Source: Nevskia sp043781855 (lineage in GTDB: Bacteria > Pseudomonadota > Gammaproteobacteria > Nevskiales > Nevskiaceae). From it: 64,000 nucleotides of DNA. The DNA lies in assembly GCA_043781855.1 (NCBI GenBank), contig JAYWBB010000134.1, forward strand, positions 97,581-161,580. Reading direction: 5' to 3'. A program made the position numbers and the translations under genes. This document shows, piece after piece, positions 56,589-64,000 of this stretch (the stretch's first letter is position 1; every line of letters starts with the position of its first letter). The notes below the pieces were generated by a model, which was not told where the DNA came from, made no database searches, and saw only the letters and a program-made list of their open reading frames with translations.

Positions 56589-57119
56589 GTGAGCACCAAA
56601 AGCAACATCTACCTCGTCGGCCCGATGGGCGCCGGCAAGACCACGGTCGGCCGCCGGCTTGCCGAAGCCCGTGGCATGGACTTCGTCGACAGCGATCACG
56701 AAGTCGAGGCGCGCACCGGCGTCAACGTCGCGTTCATTTTCGAGAAGGAAGGCGAGGCCGGTTTCCGCAAGCGCGAGCACGCCGCGATCGCCGATCTCAC
56801 ATTGCGTGCCAATCTTGTGCTCGCCACCGGCGGTGGCGCGGTGGTCGATGTGGAATCGCGCAAACTGCTCGCGGCGCGCGGCTTCGTGGTCTATCTGCAT
56901 GCGAGCGTCGACCATCAGCTCGCACGTACCGAGCGTACCGATAACCGTCCGCTGTTGCAGGGTGGCGACCGCCGTGACACGCTGCAACGCTTGTTCCTGA
57001 TCCGCGACCCGCTCTACCGTGAAATCGCCGACCTCGTCGTCCACACCGACGGACGCAACGCCCGCACCCTCGCGCGCGAGATCGAAGACCACCTCGCCCG
57101 CCCGGCGACCGCGCCCTAA
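56589..57119 (+). CDS. aroK: shikimate kinase
   Basis: Phosphorylates shikimate in aromatic amino-acid synthesis. The 176-residue protein has the Walker A IYLVGPMGAGKTTVGRRLA, shikimate-binding DSDHEVEARTGVNVAFIFE and TGGGAVV. It starts at GTG 56589. An in-frame ATG at 56538 lies inside the terminator stem and is unlikely. aroB follows as usual. Confidence 0.95.
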   Translation: MSTKSNIYLVGPMGAGKTTVGRRLAEARGMDFVDSDHEVEARTGVNVAFIFEKEGEAGFRKREHAAIADLTLRANLVLATGGGAVVDVESRKLLAARGFVVYLHASVDHQLARTERTDNRPLLQGGDRRDTLQRLFLIRDPLYREIADLVVHTDGRNARTLAREIEDHLARPATAP

Positions 57120-58227
57120 AGCCGTTACGCGCGAAGTCCGCGTCGAGCTGGGCGAACGCAGCTACGATCTCAGGATCGGCGCCGGCCTGCTGCGCGATCC
57201 GGCGAGCTTCGCCGCCTTCCGCGGTCACCCGCTGCGCGTCGTCACCGACGCCCATGTCGCCCCGCTGTATCTCGAAACGCTGCTCAGGGCGCTTGATCTC
57301 GGCCCGGCCGAGGTCTTCACGCTGCCGGCCGGCGAAACACAAAAAACCTGGGCCAATGCCGAGCGCGTACTCGACTGGCTTCTGATGAGCCGCCTGCCGC
57401 GCGACGGTATCCTGATTGCACTCGGCGGCGGTGTGATCGGCGATCTCACCGGCTTTGTCGCCTCGATCTACCAGCGCGGTGTTGCCTTCGTGCAGATTCC
57501 GACGACGCTGCTCGCGCAGGTCGACTCCAGCGTCGGCGGCAAGACGGGCGTCAACCATGCATCTGGCAAGAACCTGATCGGTGCCTTCCATCAGCCGAGC
57601 GCAGTGATTGCGGATATCGATACGCTGCGCACGTTGCCGGCGCGCGAACTGGCCGCCGGCCTGGCGGAGGTCATCAAGTGCGGCTTGCTCGGCGACGCGG
57701 CGCTGTTCGCGCGCCTGGAGCGCGATCTCGACGCCGTGCTCGCGCTCGATCCGGGCAGCATCGGCGAGGCGATCGAGCGCTGCTGCGCGCTGAAGGCACG
57801 CATCGTCGCGCTCGATGAGCGCGAGAGCATCGCCGGCGGTCCGCGCGCGCTGCTGAACCTTGGCCACACCTTCGGCCATGCCGTCGAGACGTTCACCCAA
57901 TACCAGTCCTGGCTGCACGGCGAGGCCGTCGGCCTAGGTCTGTGCATGGCCGCCGATCTCTCGATGCGCCTCGGCTGGATCACGGAAGAAGACGCTGCGC
58001 GTTGCACGGCGCTGATCCGGCGCGCCGGATTGCCGGTGCGCCCGCCCGCGGGCATGACCGCCGAGGATTTCCGCAGCCTGATGAGTCGCGACAAGAAAGT
58101 CGTTGCAGGCAAATTGCGACTCGTGCTGCTGCGCGCGATCGGCGAGTCCACGACGACCGCCGACTTCGATCCGGCTGCGCTCGAGGCAACGCTCGAGCAC
58201 TTCTGCTCGACGCTACCGGCCGCATGA
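57019..58227 (+). CDS. aroB: 3-dehydroquinate synthase, start uncertain
   Basis: The NAD-dependent enzyme of shikimate pathway step two. Homology begins at REVRVELGERSYDLRIGAGLL (from about 57130). Key motifs are LALGGGVIGD-like ALGGGVIGDLTGFVAS, PTTLLAQVDSSVGGKTGVNH, ELAAGLAEVIKCGLL and NLGHTFGHAVE. No ATG, GTG or TTG occurs between the aroK stop and that point. The GTG at 57019 used here overlaps aroK by 101 bp and would add ~37 unconserved residues, so a non-standard start is possible. Confidence 0.9.
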   Translation: MKSPTSSSTPTDATPAPSRARSKTTSPARRPRPKAVTREVRVELGERSYDLRIGAGLLRDPASFAAFRGHPLRVVTDAHVAPLYLETLLRALDLGPAEVFTLPAGETQKTWANAERVLDWLLMSRLPRDGILIALGGGVIGDLTGFVASIYQRGVAFVQIPTTLLAQVDSSVGGKTGVNHASGKNLIGAFHQPSAVIADIDTLRTLPARELAAGLAEVIKCGLLGDAALFARLERDLDAVLALDPGSIGEAIERCCALKARIVALDERESIAGGPRALLNLGHTFGHAVETFTQYQSWLHGEAVGLGLCMAADLSMRLGWITEEDAARCTALIRRAGLPVRPPAGMTAEDFRSLMSRDKKVVAGKLRLVLLRAIGESTTTADFDPAALEATLEHFCSTLPAA

Positions 58228-59372
58228 GCCTCGCGCCCTACGCCGCCCGCGAGGAGTGTTCGCGCGGCCGCCGTCATCCTGAAGCGGCGCCGGCAACGCG
58301 CAGCGAATACCAGCGCGACCGCGATCGCATCATCCACAGCGCCGCGTTCCGCCGGCTCGAATACAAGACGCAGGTCTTCGTCAATCACGAGGGCGACCTG
58401 TTCCGCAACCGGCTCACGCATTCACTGGAAGTGGCGCAGATCACGCGCAGCCTTGCGCGCACGCTCGCGCTCAACGAAGACCTCAGCGAGGCGATCGCGC
58501 TTGCGCACGATCTCGGCCACACGCCGTTCGGCCACGCCGGGCAGGACGCACTCAACGAATGCATGCGCGACTTCGGCGGCTTCGAGCACAACGCGCAATC
58601 CTTGCGCGTGGTCGACGAACTCGAGGACAAGTACGCCGACTTTCGCGGACTCAACCTGACGTTCGAGACGCGTGAAGGCATTCTCAAACATTGCTCGGAG
58701 CGCCGTGCGCGCGAGTTGGGCGATGTCGGCGAACGCTTTCTTCTGCGTCGCCAGCCCAGCCTCGAAGCGCAGCTCACCAATGTCGCCGATCAGATCGCAT
58801 ACAACAATCACGATGTCGATGACGGCCTGCGCGCGGGGCTGTTGAATCTGGCGCAATTGCAGGAAGTTCCGCTGTTCGCCCGCCACCTCGCCGCCGTGCG
58901 CAGCCGCTATGCCGCGCTGACGCCAAGGCAACTCCGCCACGAGACGATCCGCCGCATGATCAATGCGCTGGTCGTCGATCTGGCGGAGCAGACCGAGGCT
59001 CAATTACGGGAACTGCGACCGGCGGATATCGACGCGGTGCGCGCGGCGTCGACGCCGCTCGTGGGTTTTAGTCCGGCCATGCAGGCCGAGAACCGCGAGC
59101 TGAAGCGCTTTCTTCAGGCGAACATGTACCAGCATCACCAGGTTTACCGCGTCATGAACAAGGCGCAGCGCGTCGTACGCGAACTGTTCGGCGCCTTGCA
59201 AGAAGACCCGCGCCTGATGCCGCCGGAATTTCACGAGGGCGCGAAGGCGGCGGAACTGGCGAGCGGCATCGCCGGCCGTGCGCGTGTGGTCGCCGACTAT
59301 GTGGCCGGCATGACGGACCGTTATGCGATCGACGAGCACGAGCGTTTGTTTGATCCGAGGCGGTTGCGCTAA
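58224..59372 (+). CDS. dgt: dGTPase-like HD-domain triphosphohydrolase
   Basis: A 382-residue deoxynucleoside triphosphohydrolase. The HD motif is visible as NRLTHSLEVAQITRSLAR, LAHDLGHTPFGHAGQDAL and a later VADQIAYNNHDVDDGLRAG. The N-terminus has RDRIIHSAAFRRLEYKTQVF. Its ATG overlaps the aroB stop (ATGA). It could balance dNTP pools or limit phage replication; the sequence alone does not say which. Confidence 0.93.
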   Translation: MSLAPYAAREECSRGRRHPEAAPATRSEYQRDRDRIIHSAAFRRLEYKTQVFVNHEGDLFRNRLTHSLEVAQITRSLARTLALNEDLSEAIALAHDLGHTPFGHAGQDALNECMRDFGGFEHNAQSLRVVDELEDKYADFRGLNLTFETREGILKHCSERRARELGDVGERFLLRRQPSLEAQLTNVADQIAYNNHDVDDGLRAGLLNLAQLQEVPLFARHLAAVRSRYAALTPRQLRHETIRRMINALVVDLAEQTEAQLRELRPADIDAVRAASTPLVGFSPAMQAENRELKRFLQANMYQHHQVYRVMNKAQRVVRELFGALQEDPRLMPPEFHEGAKAAELASGIAGRARVVADYVAGMTDRYAIDEHERLFDPRRLR

Positions 59373-59534
59373 AACTAGAATTTGGGAAGCGTTCAGGGAG
59401 CGAACGAAATTCTGTCATACCGGTAGAAGTCGGCCACTATTCGCCGTTTCAAAAAATCTCCCCGGTTGGCCCCAACAATTGTTCGCGGCATTCGCTGCGA
59501 TGATGATTTGTACAAACTTCTCAAGGCCGAGGAA

Positions 59535-59777
59535 ATGCCGCGAATATTTGACAACATCAATCTTTCGCTACTCCCGCCATTGCGAGACACGCTTGCAGTG
59601 TCAGACCGTGCCGACTTCTGCGCCGGCTATTTCAACTTGCGCGGCTGGCGGCTGATTGACGATCTGGTTGCAGGCTGGCGCGGTATCAACGACAACCGCG
59701 CCCGCGTGCTGATCGGTATGCAAAAGCTGCCGATCGATGGCGGATTGAACTTGCGCCGCAGGAAATCCGCGCGCTGA
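59535..59777 (+). pseudogene. truncated PLD-domain helicase, N-terminal fragment
   Basis: From ATG 59535 (preceded by GAGGAA), the protein reads MPRIFDNINLSLLPPLRDTL, then RADFCAGYFNLRGWRLIDDL and RARVLIGMQKLP. This is the N-terminal phospholipase-D-like domain found on large helicases of defence-type loci. After LP (to 59732) the resemblance ends and a 15-residue tail unrelated to helicases runs to a stop. Full proteins of this type are about 1000 residues, so only the first ~66 remain. Confidence 0.65.
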
Positions 59778-60046
59778 TCCTTGACCCACTGAACCAGCCA
59801 GAAACCCGTGTTCTTGACCTGCGCCGCCTCGCCCGCAGTCAGCTTTAGGAGGTTTTGCCGGCGGTTGTCGGCAAATGCAGCGTCATGAAACCATCCGAAC
59901 TTGCTTCGCAATCTTGGCTGCTTCGCGAATTCGTCGGCAGTATCGGGCAAGAGCTTCAGCCAGATATCGCCGTGATCACCAAGCAGGGGATGAAAGCTCT
60001 TGGCGAGCCGAAAATAGGCGCTGCTATCGAGAACGAAACGGTTCAC
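59627..60046 (-). pseudogene. PIN-domain toxin-like protein, C-terminally truncated
   Basis: The frame starts at GTG 60046, coupled to the upstream XRE/ImmA gene by a GTGA overlap. It reads MNRFVLDSSAYFRLAKSFHP, a PIN-domain start with the first acidic residue in LDSS. LLPDTADEFAKQPRLRSKFGW and VKNTGFWLVQWVKDQRADFL follow. Past about 59760 the family pattern stops and the remaining codons are antisense to the helicase fragment. The C-terminal acidic PIN residues are therefore missing and nuclease activity is doubtful. Confidence 0.65.
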
Positions 60047-61176
60047 ACACGCAGTTCGGCGTGCAGCGCTTGAGCATCCACGAACGGGATGTTGAGAATG
60101 TGTTGCACGAACCCGGCTTCTGCACCCGTTGCGCGGATGTGTTCGCTCAGGGCTGCGAACAGCGGCGTCGCGAAGGCTTCTTCGCACCTGGTGATGTAAG
60201 TGCGCGGCGCAGGCTTTTCAGCGCCGAGCAGAATTTCGCGAATCGTTCGCGTGGCTGCGTCGATCTTATGCCGAGTGCCATGAAAGGCCTTTTCCGCCAC
60301 CGTGATCTCGGGAAAGCCGCGCCGAGCGGCATAGGCGTTAGTCTGCTTGAGGACAGTGTAGACGTTGATGTGCCGCTCGACGGCTTGCGCGACGATGGCG
60401 TCGATCAGTGCTCGTGGACCATGTATCGCCGAGAGCTTTTCATAAGCGGATCGGGCGCAGGATTCTGGAAACAGTAGGGCCGAGGCCAGCATGTCGGCGA
60501 AGTCTTCGCCCTCATCTGTGCCACAGAGCGCAGAGGTATAGGCATGTGCAAGTTCGTGTGCCATCCAGAACATGAAGTCGAACTCGTTGCTGTCCAGATT
60601 CAGATAGACCCAAGTCGCCGTATGTACAGGAAGATAGATGTGCAGCGCGTTGGCGTGACTCTCTTGCTTGCCCCAAAGCACGGGGACGATCACACACTGA
60701 AGCTCCTTGAATCTGCCGATAAGGTGGTCAAACCGGATGCGATCGCCATCTTTAAGCCCAAGGCCTTCGCGCAGAGAACCGGCGACGGATTGAACGTAGT
60801 CGTAATCAGCCTTCGGATCGCGTAGCTGTTGCGGTTGAACGAAGGTATCGAAAGGCAGGTAAGGCACCAGGGCTTCGAGTGCTTCGCCCATTTCTACTGC
60901 CCGCAGAAAATGGATGTCCTTCGCTTTGCGGTTGGCGCGCATGCGATAGGCAACAACGGGCGCCGCCGCCGGCTTTGAGGTCTCCAGCAATTGGTCGAAC
61001 GAGAGTTTCAGCACCAGCGACAGTCGCAACAGCTTGTCCGGGCGAGGCAGGTCTCGGCCGTTAAGCCAGTTTGAAACCGTTTGCCTGGAGACGCCGAGTT
61101 GTTCTGCGACGGCGGTTGCTGAAAGCCCGAGTAGCTGCATTGAGCGCTGGATTTCGTTAGCGCGTAGGGATTTCAT
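60043..61176 (-). CDS. XRE-HTH / ImmA-IrrE metallopeptidase fusion
   Basis: A 377-residue protein. The N-terminal XRE helix-turn-helix reads LGLSATAVAEQLGVSRQTVS and NWLNGRDLP. An ImmA/IrrE-type zinc peptidase domain follows, with HELAHAY at 207-213 and DEGEDFADM as the probable third ligand. Such fusions act as regulators or antitoxins next to toxin or PIN genes. The start at 61176 begins the HTH; an in-frame ATG at 61224 would add 16 unconserved residues. Base use is lower in GC than the backbone. Confidence 0.85.
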   Translation of the reverse strand: MKSLRANEIQRSMQLLGLSATAVAEQLGVSRQTVSNWLNGRDLPRPDKLLRLSLVLKLSFDQLLETSKPAAAPVVAYRMRANRKAKDIHFLRAVEMGEALEALVPYLPFDTFVQPQQLRDPKADYDYVQSVAGSLREGLGLKDGDRIRFDHLIGRFKELQCVIVPVLWGKQESHANALHIYLPVHTATWVYLNLDSNEFDFMFWMAHELAHAYTSALCGTDEGEDFADMLASALLFPESCARSAYEKLSAIHGPRALIDAIVAQAVERHINVYTVLKQTNAYAARRGFPEITVAEKAFHGTRHKIDAATRTIREILLGAEKPAPRTYITRCEEAFATPLFAALSEHIRATGAEAGFVQHILNIPFVDAQALHAELRV

Positions 61177-61421
61177 AGGAGCGAAGCATAGGAGATTCGT
61201 TGAAAATTCGTCAACTATGGTCAACCTGATTCAAGGTGCGTAGGCCGGTAATGCGGCGGCGCGGCACCTGTTTGGAGTTGCCCGATTGTTTTCTACCAAG
61301 TCGCTAATAACTGTAGGAAACTGAAAAATTTCATTTTGTACAATGGCTTGTATTTGTCGTTATTATCCGGAAACGAAAATATTGCTCTGTTGGCCCACGC
61401 ACCGACACCGACCTGTCCCCC
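61177..61421. other. AT-rich gap with IS-type left flank
   Basis: The gap between the XRE gene and the transposase is AT-rich, including 61320-61385. CGACCTGTCCCC directly precedes the transposase ATG. That sequence is often seen beside IS200-like transposases of this type. No gene was recognised. Confidence 0.5.
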
Positions 61422-62117
61422 ATGGCCCGCCTCTCGCGTCTGACCATTCCGAGTTTTCCGCATCATCTTGTTCAGCGCGGAAACAACCGGCAGCCAACGT
61501 TTCATGAAGCGGCCGACTACGAACTGCTGCTGAAACTGCTGGCCGAGCACGCGCAACGGGAAAAGGTGGCGATCCATGCCTACGTGCTGATGGGCAATCA
61601 TTTCCACCTGCTGGCGACGCCAGAGACGTTAACGGGTCTGCCGAGGATGATGCAGGCGGTCGGGCGGCGCTACGTCCAGTATTTTAATCGGCGCTATCAG
61701 CGCACCGGAACGCTCTGGGAGGGGCGCTACAAGGCCACCCTGGTGCAAACCGAGCGGTACCTCCTCGCCTGCATGGCCTATATCGATCTGAACCCGGTGC
61801 GGGCCGGGATCGTGGCTCGTCCGTCCGATTACGTCTGGTCCAGTCATCGTCATTACATCGGTCAGACAAACGATCGGCTGGTAACGCCACATCCACTTTT
61901 CTGGGAAATGGGCAACACGCCCTTCGAACGGGAGGCCGCCTATGCCGAACGGGTCAACCAAGGCATCACCGCCGACCAGCAAAAGTCATTGACCGAATCG
62001 GTCTTGAAAGGCTGGGCGCTGGGCGATCGGGAATTTCTCGCCGGACTCCAAGCCCGAACGTCGCGCCGGCTGGCGCGAGGACGAGCGGGCAGACCGGTAT
62101 CGAAACCTTACAAGTAG
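61422..62117 (+). CDS. IS200-like (Y1) transposase, RAYT type
   Basis: A 231-residue Y1 HUH endonuclease. Family features are HHLVQRGNNRQPTF, the metal-binding MGNHFHLLATP and the catalytic-Tyr region YVQYFNRRYQRTGTLWEGRY, then a TERYLLACMAYIDLNPVRAG helix. REP-associated tyrosine transposases (RAYTs) share this form. A Y1 protein of this kind moves or spreads palindromic repeats. It lies beside the truncated defence-type genes, which fits recombination there. Confidence 0.9.
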   Translation: MARLSRLTIPSFPHHLVQRGNNRQPTFHEAADYELLLKLLAEHAQREKVAIHAYVLMGNHFHLLATPETLTGLPRMMQAVGRRYVQYFNRRYQRTGTLWEGRYKATLVQTERYLLACMAYIDLNPVRAGIVARPSDYVWSSHRHYIGQTNDRLVTPHPLFWEMGNTPFEREAAYAERVNQGITADQQKSLTESVLKGWALGDREFLAGLQARTSRRLARGRAGRPVSKPYK

Positions 62118-62129
62118 CAGGCCTGTAAG
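62107..62129 (+). repeat. hairpin at the 3' end of the transposase gene
   Basis: CTTACA and TGTAAG form a 6-bp stem around an 11-nt loop that covers the stop codon, followed by AGTTTTG. Further on, AATCTGACCCC (62186-62196) resembles the right flank often seen with this transposase type. It may be an element end or a weak terminator. Confidence 0.4.
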
Positions 62130-62267
62130 TAGTTTTGTTATGTCCCCGATAATAGGCATGAGCGATAATGTCTAAGTTAATTGGAATCTGACCCCTATTT
62201 TTCTGCTTGGCAGCGGTGTTTCACTGCACTACTCTCGCTTTCCGCCCTGCCAGACCTTAGGTGTGCC

Positions 62268-64000
<1,733 letters not shown>

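Noticed and set aside
61422..62117. This transposase as the source of the aceF hairpins
   Set aside because: RAYTs usually carry their own REP hairpins in the flanks, and the flanks here lack the C/G-rich arms. A link remains possible but unsupported.

Overview
The window is 64 kb of GC-rich bacterial chromosome that carries a replication-origin neighbourhood. Gene order and protein families point to a gammaproteobacterium: dnaA-dnaN-recF-gyrB on one side and rpmH-rnpA-yidD-yidC-mnmE on the other, the block PBP1A / pilMNOPQ-aroK-aroB-dgt, a homodimeric E1 (AceE) pyruvate dehydrogenase, and ApaG, RdgB, HemW and MsrPQ. A lineage near Nevskiales or Xanthomonadales is my guess from overall flavour, not something the sequence proves. 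No rRNA, tRNA or CRISPR array was seen.

Layout. 1-6.4 kb: mutM, a small exported protein, a DUF937 protein, sufT-apaG, a SIMPL protein, purE-purK and an orphan ParA ATPase. 6.4-8.2 kb: a PQQ dehydrogenase with a C-terminal cytochrome c. 8.4-18.8 kb: the origin region. The dnaN-dnaA gap is AT-rich and has DnaA boxes, and recF contains two ParB-type parS palindromes inside its coding sequence. 18.8-26.1 kb: a dicarboxylate transporter, a NUDIX-phosphatase fusion, a lower-GC DUF2971 gene, a DUF1501/DUF1800 pair and a LysR regulator. 26.3-32.7 kb: aceE-aceF, where the AceF linker is partly encoded by two REP-like hairpins, then a tiny basic protein, a frameshifted metallopeptidase and a DNA-deoxyinosine glycosylase. 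33-41.8 kb: YVTN/SRPBCC and cupin genes, typA, DUF4197, an SPFH-NfeD-TrhA-PPK2 cluster and sufE. 41.9-48.1 kb: msrPQ, rph-rdgB-hemW, a CPXCG protein, rpmE and gltA. 48.1-59.4 kb: PBP1A, the type IV pilus assembly operon, aroKB and dgt. 59.4-62.2 kb: accessory DNA between dgt and gltB. It holds the first ~66 residues of a PLD-type helicase, a PIN-domain toxin cut off at its C-terminus and joined tail-to-tail to it, an XRE/ImmA-type partner gene, and an IS200-like (RAYT) transposase. From 62.3 kb: the start of gltB, which runs off the window.

How the genes fit together. Most of the window is housekeeping: replication initiation, ribosome and membrane biogenesis (rpmH, rnpA, yidD, yidC), central carbon entry (AceEF, GltA), purine, aromatic and glutamate synthesis, and surface assembly (PBP1A, PilMNOPQ). 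The most unusual features are the parS sites encoded within recF, the in-frame REP pair in aceF, the collapsed defence-type locus at 59.5-61.2 kb, the NUDIX-phosphatase fusion with a short C-X4-R loop, and two genes (trhA, aroB) without an obvious standard start codon where homology says the protein begins.
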